Shown one piece after another: positions 57,586-64,000 of a stretch of 64,000 bases of DNA. Positions within the stretch are counted from its first letter, which is position 1. Every line of letters begins with the position of its first letter. The notes under the pieces are model-generated. The model saw only the letters and a program-made list of their open reading frames with translations, was not told the origin of the DNA and made no database searches. The position numbers were made by a program, and so were the translations under genes. The stretch covers positions 1 to 64,000 of the forward strand of contig NZ_JADNOP010000010.1 of the NCBI RefSeq assembly GCF_015557635.1. Direction: 5' to 3'. This DNA comes from Fusicatenibacter saccharivorans (GTDB lineage Bacteria > Bacillota > Clostridia > Lachnospirales > Lachnospiraceae).

Positions 57586-57625
57586 TATTCCCATTTTATG
57601 TGCATCTACACACTTTTATGTAATG
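57586..57625. repeat. 40-bp direct repeat, copy 2
   Basis: Starts TATTCCCATT and contains the same GTGCATCTACACAC core followed by ACTTTTATGTAATG. It is 75 bp from copy 1, in the leader of the DUF4143 ATPase gene. Confidence 0.7.
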
Positions 57626-57816
57626 TTGATAAATATATTTTCAGATTTTTTTGATTGCAGTGTCTATAATCGATTACTCCAATCGTTATTATAGGTAGAC
57701 AACAAAAAGAAGATGGTTCCGATGTTTCATTAAATATGTTCGTTAGTCTTTTACGCAAAGGATTCTATCTCCTCTGCGCCCTAATGCTTTTCGGATTCAG
57801 TTCAACAAACTGGATT

Positions 57817-58428
57817 TTACCAATTTTCGGAGATTAAGGTTTCCGGATGTGAAAAAACTAATTTAATATTCTTCTTGGAATTCAGCAACAACATCAATGT
57901 ACCTTGTTCTTTTGTCTCCATTTGCGTTGTCATGACCAATGAACGATATGGTTTGAAGCCACATTTTGTCTGAACTCGTTTTGATTGTTCATTGAAATCA
58001 TAGTAACCACAAATCAGAAAATCATAATCCAATTCGCCAAATAAATAATCTTTAACTGCATTTACGGCTTCGGGCATAAGTCCTTTTCCCCAATAATCTT
58101 TACTCAAAACATATCCTAATTCTCTGCCGTAATAATCCTTGAATTCTGTCAAAGCATCTTCTAACCCATATTTTTCTATGCCAACAGTACCGATTACTTT
58201 ATTGTTTTTCTTTAAGCAGATTGCAAATACTTTATCCTCACTGATAAAGGAATTCATAATACTTTGAGATTCAGCAATATTTTCATGATGTTTCCATCCT
58301 GCCATCTCCCCAACACCTTCGACAGATGCATACTCATAGAAATCCTCCAAATCTGTTTGTTTGAATGATCTAAGAATGAGCCTTTTTGTTTCTATTACTT
58401 TTCCGTCTATTCTGAAGTCAGCATTCAT
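57817..58428 (-). CDS. GNAT acetyltransferase (RimJ/RimL type)
   Basis: A 203-residue acetyl-CoA-dependent N-acetyltransferase. The N-terminus IETKRLILRSFKQTDLEDF is typical of the RimJ/RimL group; the acetyl-CoA site lies around ELGYVLSKDYWGKGLMPEA. The acceptor is unknown. The ATG at 58428 has a GAGGAG site; an ATG 20 codons earlier is inside the upstream gene end. It follows another GNAT gene closely, so the two are probably co-transcribed. Confidence 0.85.
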   Translation of the reverse strand: MNADFRIDGKVIETKRLILRSFKQTDLEDFYEYASVEGVGEMAGWKHHENIAESQSIMNSFISEDKVFAICLKKNNKVIGTVGIEKYGLEDALTEFKDYYGRELGYVLSKDYWGKGLMPEAVNAVKDYLFGELDYDFLICGYYDFNEQSKRVQTKCGFKPYRSLVMTTQMETKEQGTLMLLLNSKKNIKLVFSHPETLISENW

Positions 58429-58472
58429 ATTTTTACGCTCCTCATAACGTCTAATTCTCCAAATTCCGATTT

Positions 58473-58898
58473 CTATTTTCGTTTCCATAGCATAGTGTAC
58501 TCTTTTTCACCAGTATCTTCATCCAAATCTTCACATTGAATAATGAACCCTTCTCTTTGGTAAAAAGAAATTGCTCTGGCATTCTTCTGGTATACATTTA
58601 ATCGTAAGCTAACTTTTTTATCCTTAATATAATCCAATAAAAGCTTACCTATGCCACATGACTGCATTTCATCGGAGACAAAAATACCTTCGATATATTC
58701 ATCATTTAGTCCTACAAATCCTTGTATCATTTTATCTGCTTCAAACACATAGACTTCGGATTGTGACAGCATTTCTTTTACTAATTCATAATTACTTTTC
58801 CAGTATTGATTGGAAATAAAATAATGTGCTTTCAGATTTGTCTTTAACCATATGTCAGCGACTCTATCGATATCTCCGTTCAGCAACTTTCTAATCAT
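58473..58898 (-). CDS. GNAT acetyltransferase
   Basis: A 141-residue enzyme. The acetyl-CoA motif is EGIFVSDEMQSCGIGKLLLDYI and the C-terminal NARAISFYQREGF is the other family hallmark. The N-terminus MIRKLLNGDIDRVADIWL is like small YiaC/YjgM-type acetyltransferases. The ATG at 58898 has a GGAG site 10 bases upstream. Acceptor unknown. Confidence 0.85.
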   Translation of the reverse strand: MIRKLLNGDIDRVADIWLKTNLKAHYFISNQYWKSNYELVKEMLSQSEVYVFEADKMIQGFVGLNDEYIEGIFVSDEMQSCGIGKLLLDYIKDKKVSLRLNVYQKNARAISFYQREGFIIQCEDLDEDTGEKEYTMLWKRK

Positions 58899-59213
58899 AA
58901 CAAATATTCTCCACAACTACATCCTTTATGCTTTTTTCTTTTTTCCATTCTATCACAAGTTCACCATTAATTATCAATTTCTTGATATTTTTTCTTTTCC
59001 CTCACTGTAAAACAGACTCTGAGCGTTTCGTTATATAGAGGGATACAAATAAGAGCAAGATCCACCCATGTTTAACGGTATTGCCATTTTGCCTCCCGTC
59101 AACCTATGGGTTTTATCTTGATGGGGATCTCCCCATACCCTCTCAATAACAGACGTTTCGCTTGTTTGGTTCAGTCATCTTGACTCCTTTCCTCCAGGAT
59201 TCAGGAAATAAAA

Positions 59214-59261
59214 AATGCCTGCCTGGAACTTTTATAGATAGTAAAGTTCCAAACAGACATT
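59214..59261 (-). terminator. Terminator-like hairpin
   Basis: On the minus strand a long imperfect stem around GGAACTTT / AAAGTTCC is followed by TTTTTTATTT. The stretch 58899-59370 contains this, the tRNA terminator and no gene. Confidence 0.65.
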
Positions 59262-59318
59262 GCTGTTTGACCATTAGCTGTAGCTAATAGAATTGAAGAA
59301 CGTGATTAGAAAATAACA

Positions 59319-59364
59319 AAAGCGTTCGTTGTCAGCTAATCCAGCTAACATTTTCGAACGCTTT
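59319..59364 (-). terminator. Terminator of tRNA-Arg
   Basis: AAAGCGTTCG and its exact complement are separated by 26 bases; the minus strand then reads TTTTGTTATTTTC. It starts 6 bases after the tRNA. Confidence 0.8.
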
Positions 59365-59370
59365 GAAGCC

Positions 59371-59444
59371 CGTCGCCAAGAGGATTTGAACCTCCGACCC
59401 CTCGCTTAGGAGGCGAGTGCTCTATCCAGCTGAGCTATGACGAC
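59371..59444 (-). tRNA. tRNA-Arg(CCU)
   Basis: The reverse complement is 74 nt, with acceptor strands GTCGTCA and TGGCGAC, discriminator G, a D arm GCTCAGCTGGATAGAGC, an anticodon stem CTCGC / GCGAG around CTCCTAA (anticodon CCU) and a T loop GGTTCAAATCC. A TTGACA at 59528-59533 on the minus strand is a likely -35; the -10 is not clear. Confidence 0.95.
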
Positions 59445-59607
59445 ACATGCCGCAAACCCTTGATTTTACTGGGTTTCTGGGATTTTTCCCTTCGGCCATA
59501 TATAAGATTATCAACTCTATTTCGAGTTGTCAATCTACAGATTTTTTCGATTTGGTAACATTAGAATGCTCCCCAATTTGGGGAATGCTTTGTTGTCACC
59601 TTTGGCA

Positions 59608-59716
59608 TTTTTCAGAATAGATTCGAACTGAAAGTTGTTTTTCATTTTTTCCCTTTGGGGAATGCCTCGGCTTTCTCTTAGGAGGCGGACACTCTATCCT
59701 ACTGAGCTACAGAAAC
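59608..59716 (-). pseudogene. Broken tRNA-Arg(CCU) copy
   Basis: The 5' half (GTTTCTGTAGCTCAGTAGG... to CCTCCTAAG) is clear at 59716-59675. A T-loop-like GTTCGAATC is found later, after an intervening piece of about 36 bases starting CATTCCCCAAAGGG. The anticodon stem has two mismatches. No functional tRNA could fold from it. Confidence 0.55.
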
Positions 59717-59818
59717 AAAAATTATAAATGTTTCAGCCAGGTCAGCAGCAAAAATATTATACTATATTTTTGCTGCTTTTTCAAGACGAAACACATACTT
59801 GCGATTCCGCAGTTTACT

Positions 59819-59962
59819 TCAGGAATTTTCCATTGTGAGTACCTGATAAATTCTCTTATAGGCTTTTTCATAGGTCCAGCAGCCTTCGACATTGTTGTAG
59901 TATTCATTATTTTTTTCGACAACATATTCTAAATCGTTTTCTGTCATGAGTCTGTATTTCAT
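59819..59962 (-). pseudogene. N-terminal fragment of a GNAT acetyltransferase
   Basis: A frame of 47 codons starts MKYRLMTENDLEYVVEK with a GGAGG site and continues EYYNNVEGCWTYEKAYKRI, then stops at TGA. This is the start of a normal-length acetyltransferase of a clostridial family; the acetyl-CoA domain is absent. Confidence 0.6.
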
Positions 59963-60074
59963 CGTACACCTCCAATGTTAAAAACAGTAATCTGCCAAAA
60001 TCCAGAGGTCATTATATCATATTCCGATGGGAAAGGAGAAGAGAGTCTTACAGCAATGAATTAAAATAAAAAAA

Positions 60075-60150
60075 GAATCTCGGCAAAGCAGTCGAAAGGC
60101 TGTGACGCAAAGCTACAAGGCCTGTAAAATGGCAGCCAGCTGCGTAAATA
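60075..60150 (+). ncRNA. Cyclic-di-GMP-I (GEMM) riboswitch
   Basis: The aptamer core is complete in order: GGCAAAG, a stem closed by the CGAAAG tetraloop, GACGCAAAGC, the AAGGCCTG stretch and GGCAGCCAGCTGCG. These are the ligand-binding and tetraloop/receptor parts of the GEMM-I class. It lies 33 bases before the start codon at 60183, which belongs to a decayed gene, so it now controls nothing intact. Confidence 0.88.
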
Positions 60151-60182
60151 TGGAACATTTCTTATAAAATAAATAGGGAGAA

Positions 60183-60752
60183 ATGACTGAAATGCACGGT
60201 AGGAGAATCTATGGTGCTTTTTTATTGCCTGCGAAAAGAAAATACGAGAGGAGGAGTTTGCATTTTCCCGCCATCCGGCGATCACCGTATTTACGAGCAT
60301 GAACGTGGAGACACCGACCATCATGGCGTATCTGTTTGACCACCCGCTGTATCTGGTGGCACTGATTGCAGGTGTGCTGCTGTTCTGCTTGCGGAGGATA
60401 ATGCACTGAATGCAGAGGTTGCGACGGAGCTGCTCGGAAGCCTCGGCCTTGTCGTGGACTGGGCGGAGAATGGTTCCAAGGCCGTGGATCAGTTTGAAGC
60501 GTCGGATCCGGGAAGCTATTTTGCGATCTTCATGGATATGCAGATGCCGGTGATGGATGGCATCGAGGCGACGAAAAAAATTCGAAACAGTGTGCGTGAG
60601 GACAATGATGTTCCGATTTTTGCGATGACAGCAAATACTTTTGCAACGGACCGCAAGCGGTGCGCGGACGCGGGCATATTCCGAAACCGGTGAATTTAAA
60701 AGAGATTCAGACGACGCTGGACGAGAAAGTGCGGACGGCATGCGCCGGATAA
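60183..60752 (+). pseudogene. Decayed hybrid sensor kinase with receiver domain
   Basis: After ATG 60183 (AGGGAG site) only pieces remain in shifting frames. First comes a periplasmic/membrane piece HPAITVFTSMNVETPTIMAYL with a hydrophobic helix. It is joined directly to a receiver domain starting LAEDNALNAEVATELL, with phospho-Asp in FMDMQMPVMDG. The receiver has lost about 10 bases before HIPKPVNLKEI and ends TACAG. The kinase core is deleted. Reading frames were joined by eye. Confidence 0.75.
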
Positions 60753-60787
60753 CGGGACGGATTAATAACAGAAAAATTTGGAGAAGG

Positions 60788-60822
60788 GGCTCTACTGCTT
60801 TGGATTGCAGTGGAGCCTTTTT
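60788..60822 (+). terminator. Terminator after the decayed sensor gene
   Basis: GGCTCTACTGC pairs with GCAGTGGAGCC (one G-T) and is followed by five T residues. Confidence 0.8.
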
Positions 60823-60867
60823 ATGGTGTATCATAGGAAGTAAAAGAAAACAGGGGAGAATCACGGA

Positions 60868-61863
60868 ATGGAAATTGCAGAAAATATCACATGGACCGAG
60901 GAACTGGAAAGGCTGGATGTGCTTCTTTCGCAGGGGCAGTTCGAGCTGCTGCTTCCGGGTGAGCGGTACGGGGGAGGAGAAAAGGAGATCTGGCTTGTCT
61001 ATCTGATGAACGATGCGGCAGAGAGCTTTCTCGTTTTTCATGACGCGGAGCTGACGGGAACGTATCAGAAGGAATACGAGGGAGAAATAGATGCCGCACT
61101 GGAAAAAGACGGGGAGCAGTACGTTCTGATCGTGCGGCAGAAAGAGACGGTGTGCACGCTGTTTTTCAGCCGCCTTTCACTGGAAGTGCATCTGTTTGAT
61201 TACGGAAAAACGGGTCATTTCTGGGTGGACGGATACGAGTATCTGCGGCAGATTGAGTTCCGTATTGCGATCCTGCGGGACAAGCTGGAATACCTCGGCG
61301 AGGCGTTCTGCACCGAGGAAGAAATGCGTCTGGCATCGCTGGCCAATTTCCCGCCGCTCAATTTCTGTTGCTACCCGGCCGTGCCGGATCAGTATCTCGT
61401 ACCGTCATGCCCGTGGTGGGAAGCGACGGAAGAGGCAATTACGGAGATGAAAAAACTGGCATCGGAGGCAGGCGATAAAGTGCTGCTGCGGTATCTTGCA
61501 CTTTATGAAAAATGGCAGGGAAAACTCCTCGCAAAACAGATCGCAAAACTGCTGCATACGAGCCGCCACGCGAAAGTCGTGGATTTACTGGAAAAAAAAC
61601 TGGCCCGCGAAGCACAGAATTACCCGAAACGACGCTTCACTGGCGAAGAAGGAACCCAGATCCGAAAAATCCAGGAGCAGGCAATGAAACGGAAAAAGAT
61701 ACTGGAAGCCGAAGGAAAACGCGCATCATTGCTGCGCGAGGAGCCATTCTTTTATGCACGGGATTCGGTGGAATATAAGGTCCATCTGATGATCTGGGGA
61801 ACGAGAGGGAAAGAGCGGGTTGTGGAGGTTGAGACGTTTAAAATTTCCAGAATGCAACAGTAA
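60868..61863 (+). CDS. Conserved hypothetical protein, 331 aa
   Basis: A soluble protein with no signal or membrane helix. The N-terminal half is beta-rich (FELLLPGERYGG...EIWLVYL, TLFFSRLSLEVHLFDY), the middle has a Cys/Pro/Trp-rich patch (FCCYPAVPDQYLVPSCPWWEA), and the C-terminal third is a basic helical region (KRKKILEAEGKRA). It may belong to DUF3878; I am not sure. A GGGGAG site is 8 bases upstream. Intact frame and normal GC third-position use argue for a live gene. Confidence 0.65.
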   Translation: MEIAENITWTEELERLDVLLSQGQFELLLPGERYGGGEKEIWLVYLMNDAAESFLVFHDAELTGTYQKEYEGEIDAALEKDGEQYVLIVRQKETVCTLFFSRLSLEVHLFDYGKTGHFWVDGYEYLRQIEFRIAILRDKLEYLGEAFCTEEEMRLASLANFPPLNFCCYPAVPDQYLVPSCPWWEATEEAITEMKKLASEAGDKVLLRYLALYEKWQGKLLAKQIAKLLHTSRHAKVVDLLEKKLAREAQNYPKRRFTGEEGTQIRKIQEQAMKRKKILEAEGKRASLLREEPFFYARDSVEYKVHLMIWGTRGKERVVEVETFKISRMQQ

Positions 61864-61899
61864 CGATCAGCTCCTTTACGGACGAGCCGGAAGTGATCC

Positions 61900-61990
61900 A
61901 GTTTTAATACCAGTAGACAAGAAGTCCCCCGCTTCTAAAGTGGTGGGATGAATTGTTAAAAGAAACATAACGGCAGTGGCGGGCGGAGAG
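61900..61990 (+). mobile_element. Possible IS200/IS605-type end, relic
   Basis: AAGTCCCCCGCTTCTAAAG followed by TGGTGGGATGAATTG forms a hairpin of the kind found at the right end of IS605/TnpB elements. A short frame that overlaps it ends VDKKSPASKVVG, like a TnpB C-terminus. No tnpA or tnpB is present. The remainder of 61864-62101 shows only small inverted repeats (ACAGTCG...CGACTGT). Confidence 0.4.
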
Positions 61991-62101
61991 AAATCGGTAT
62001 CCTCCACAGACATGAGGCAAGTCACAGTCGAACTATTTTCGACATGTCAGACTCCGTGAAAATACCGACTGTGAATTGAAACAAGGGATAAGGTAAAATA
62101 G

Positions 62102-62148
62102 AAAGCGCTTATTTGAGGCGGGAATGAAATCTCAAATAAGCGCTTTTT
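62102..62148. terminator. Terminator of the MATE gene
   Basis: AAAGCGCTTATTTGAG pairs exactly with CTCAAATAAGCGCTTT around a 13-nt loop, with T runs on both strands. Confidence 0.9.
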
Positions 62149-62166
62149 CTATACGCTGCCGCCAAG

Positions 62167-63501
62167 TCAGGCTGCGGGCAGTTTATAATATTTCGATGTA
62201 TGCTGGCGGTAGAGCAGCAGCAATCCGCGGATGCAGAGCTCGATAGCCATGGCGATCCACATGCCGCGCAGGCCGAGCGGGGTGATGAGAAGCACCGCGA
62301 GACCGAGGCGGATGACCCAGATGCTGCCAAGGTTCAGAAGGCTTGGCACAAACGTATCGCCTGTTCCGCGGAGGGCTCCGGCGGCAACGATGGAAGCGCC
62401 GAAAAACGGCTCGGCGAGCAGTTCGATGCGGAGTACCTCGGCGGCAAACGAGCGAACCTGCGGGTCAGGAGTCAGAATGCTAAAGACGAACGGACAGAAG
62501 ATCATCATCAGACCTCCAGTGATGGCCATCAGGACTGCGCCCATGGCAATGCAGATATTTCCGTAGCGTTTCGCCAGCTTGTAATTTCCGGCGCCGTAGC
62601 TTTTGCCGACGAGCGTTGTCGCGGCGGAACCGATGCCGTAGCCTGGCATGTAGCAGAGGCCTTCGGCGGTGACGGCGAACGAATTGGCCGCAATCGCAAT
62701 GGAGCCGAGCGGGGCAATCAGCATGGTGGCAGCAACCATGGCGCTGTTCATCGCGATTTCCTGTACGGCAACCGGCACACCGATTTTGAATGCAGTTTTC
62801 AGAATTTTCGCATCGAAAACCGTTTTTTCCTTCCGGCGGAGACGCAGCCGCGGATTGCGGACACAACAGAACCAGGCACCCGTGAGGCTGATGACGGCGC
62901 AGGCCAGCATCGTTCCCATACCGGCACCCATGACACCGAAAACCGGAATCAAAAGAGCATTGAAAATGACATCGAGCACGCACATAACGGCATTTAAAAT
63001 ACTGGGTGTCACCATATCACCGCTGCACTGCAGGAAGGACGACATCAGCGAGTTGAGCTGGGAAAACGGAAGCATGATGGCAAACATCATAAAATAGAGC
63101 GTGGCATTCTGCCGGATCTCCTGCGCACCGCCGAGCCACCCCGGCAGCGGATGACTGATCAGAAGCCCGATCAGGCACAAAACAGCCGACACAACAAGCG
63201 CGGACGCGATGCCATGCCGCACAACATCCCTTGCCTTCTTGTCATGATTTCCCCCGATCTGATGTGCTACCTGAACAGAAAAACCGGCTGAAACCGCATA
63301 AATCGTACCGCTGAGGAGCCACGTCGTCGACGAAACCAGTCCGATCGCCGCCGAAGCATTCGCCCCAAGCGCGCCGACCATCGCGGAATCAATGTATTGC
63401 ATCGCAATCGTAGTAATCTGTGTAAGAATCGCAGGCAGACTTAATCGCCCGACCTGCTGAATCTGCGGTTTCAGTTCAGTCCAGTTTATTCTATTCATCA
63501 T
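62167..63501 (-). CDS. MATE-family efflux transporter
   Basis: A 444-residue transporter with twelve hydrophobic helices in two homologous halves. Helix 1 region LSLPAILTQITTIAMQYIDSAMVGALG and the matching start of the second half (KIGVPVAVQEIAMNS) are typical of MATE Na+ or H+ drug antiporters. Substrate unknown. Two ATGs in a row (63501, 63498) share a GGAG site. It stands alone between two gaps, with its own terminator. Confidence 0.92.
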   Translation of the reverse strand: MMNRINWTELKPQIQQVGRLSLPAILTQITTIAMQYIDSAMVGALGANASAAIGLVSSTTWLLSGTIYAVSAGFSVQVAHQIGGNHDKKARDVVRHGIASALVVSAVLCLIGLLISHPLPGWLGGAQEIRQNATLYFMMFAIMLPFSQLNSLMSSFLQCSGDMVTPSILNAVMCVLDVIFNALLIPVFGVMGAGMGTMLACAVISLTGAWFCCVRNPRLRLRRKEKTVFDAKILKTAFKIGVPVAVQEIAMNSAMVAATMLIAPLGSIAIAANSFAVTAEGLCYMPGYGIGSAATTLVGKSYGAGNYKLAKRYGNICIAMGAVLMAITGGLMMIFCPFVFSILTPDPQVRSFAAEVLRIELLAEPFFGASIVAAGALRGTGDTFVPSLLNLGSIWVIRLGLAVLLITPLGLRGMWIAMAIELCIRGLLLLYRQHTSKYYKLPAA

Positions 63502-63662
63502 TTTCTCCAGAACATGTATTTTATCGTATGGTTTTTCTTAAGAATGTAAAGATAAATGCGTATTTTACGCTAACATGTTTTGAAGAAAGTGTCAATCAAA
63601 AACGAGGTTTAATTTGACTTTTTTCTATGCGTATTAGGCATAGGGGCGGAGAGGATTCGAAT

Positions 63663-64000
63663 TTAATTTTCCGGCGGAAGGTTGTTCTTCACAGCGGGGT
63701 TCGCCTGGATCGTGTTGGTTGCAGTCAGCAGGGAATCTGTCGGGGCGACCGGGCTCATGAGGACGCGGCCGGTTCCGCGGTAGACGTTGACGAGGCCTTC
63801 ACCGCTGACGGCGGAGCCGACGAGAGTTTTGGTGGAGCGCTCTACGGTGAAATCAAGGTTGGAGGACCAGCAGACGGCGAGGTTTCCATCGATTTTCAGT
63901 TCGTCGTTTTCGAGTTCGACTTCGATCAGCTCGTCCTCAGGTACGTTGCTTTCGAGGGCAACGGCGCCTCTGCCGACGAGGCTCAGATTGAAGAAGCCTT
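63663..64000 (-). CDS. AIM24/TIGR00266-family protein, C-terminal part (runs off the right edge)
   Basis: About 112 C-terminal residues are present: FFNLSLVGRGAVALES, LAVCWSSNLDFTVERS and GSAVSGEGLVNVYRGTG are the repeated beta strands of the AIM24 fold, which also occurs in tryptophan RNA-binding attenuator-like barrels. The N-terminus lies beyond the window. The role of bacterial members is unknown. Confidence 0.82.
   Translation of the reverse strand, partial: GFFNLSLVGRGAVALESNVPEDELIEVELENDELKIDGNLAVCWSSNLDFTVERSTKTLVGSAVSGEGLVNVYRGTGRVLMSPVAPTDSLLTATNTIQANPAVKNNLPPEN

Noticed and set aside
59080-59160. A possible mobile-element tail around GGGATCTCCCCATACCC
   Set aside because: Only a loose likeness to conjugative-element sequence. 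No frame or repeat supports it.
59722-59925. A 67-codon minus-strand frame beginning MLSKKIMNTTTMSK
   Set aside because: It is another frame over the truncated acetyltransferase, which has the ribosome site and the family sequence.

Overview
This window is the replication-origin region of a Lachnospiraceae-like (Clostridium cluster XIVa) bacterium. The evidence is the Lachnospiraceae-type 16S 5' end, the low-GC Gram-positive order recF-dnaN-dnaA | rpmH-rnpA-yidD-yidC-jag-mnmE-mnmG-rsmG, the parA/parB pair with parS sites, and clostridial families such as DUF3881, DUF4446, BmpA/Nup and DUF4340. I do not name a genus.

Layout. 0-0.6 kb: the 5' end of an rRNA operon on the minus strand, driven by three tandem promoters, with a tRNA-Ser(GCU) upstream. 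0.8-10.3 kb: plsC, gyrA, gyrB, recF, the S4 protein rlbA, dnaN and dnaA, all minus strand. 10.3-10.95 kb: oriC with eight perfect DnaA boxes; a second origin element with DnaA-trio-like repeats lies between dnaA and dnaN. 11-18.4 kb: rpmH to rsmG on the plus strand. 18.5-28.3 kb: an accessory stretch between rsmG and parA. It holds an AT-rich secreted orphan, a GT-C glycosyltransferase, a four-gene ABC system like GldA/F/G plus DUF4340, a lipoprotein bracketed by two related terminators, and an alpha/beta hydrolase. 28.4-30.7 kb: a strikingly purine-rich strand and three perfect parS sites. 30.7-35.3 kb: parA, parB, DUF4446, serS, DUF3881.

From 35.4 kb to the right edge almost every gene is on the minus strand, so it faces the fork coming from oriC. 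35.4-44.2 kb is a nucleoside uptake and salvage block: udk, deoC, a BmpA-type ABC importer, an amidohydrolase and pnp, with a 147-bp MITE-like element. 45.4-49.6 kb holds a deletion scar joining two broken genes, a cupin, hcp with its likely Crp/Fnr regulator, and relics of a response regulator and an IS66-type transposase. 49.7-58.9 kb is a more AT-rich island: an operon of a phospholipase D-like enzyme, a two-component system and a FUSC membrane protein, then cardiolipin synthase, a DUF4143 ATPase and two acetyltransferases. 59.3-60.8 kb holds tRNA-Arg(CCU), a broken tRNA-Arg copy, a truncated acetyltransferase and a c-di-GMP-I riboswitch in front of a decayed hybrid sensor kinase. The window ends with a conserved hypothetical gene, a MATE exporter and a partial AIM24-family gene.

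The best candidates for less-described biology are the Gld-like ABC/DUF4340 operon, the PLD/two-component/FUSC envelope operon, the 147-bp inverted-repeat element, the polypurine parS region and the riboswitch left in front of a dead gene.
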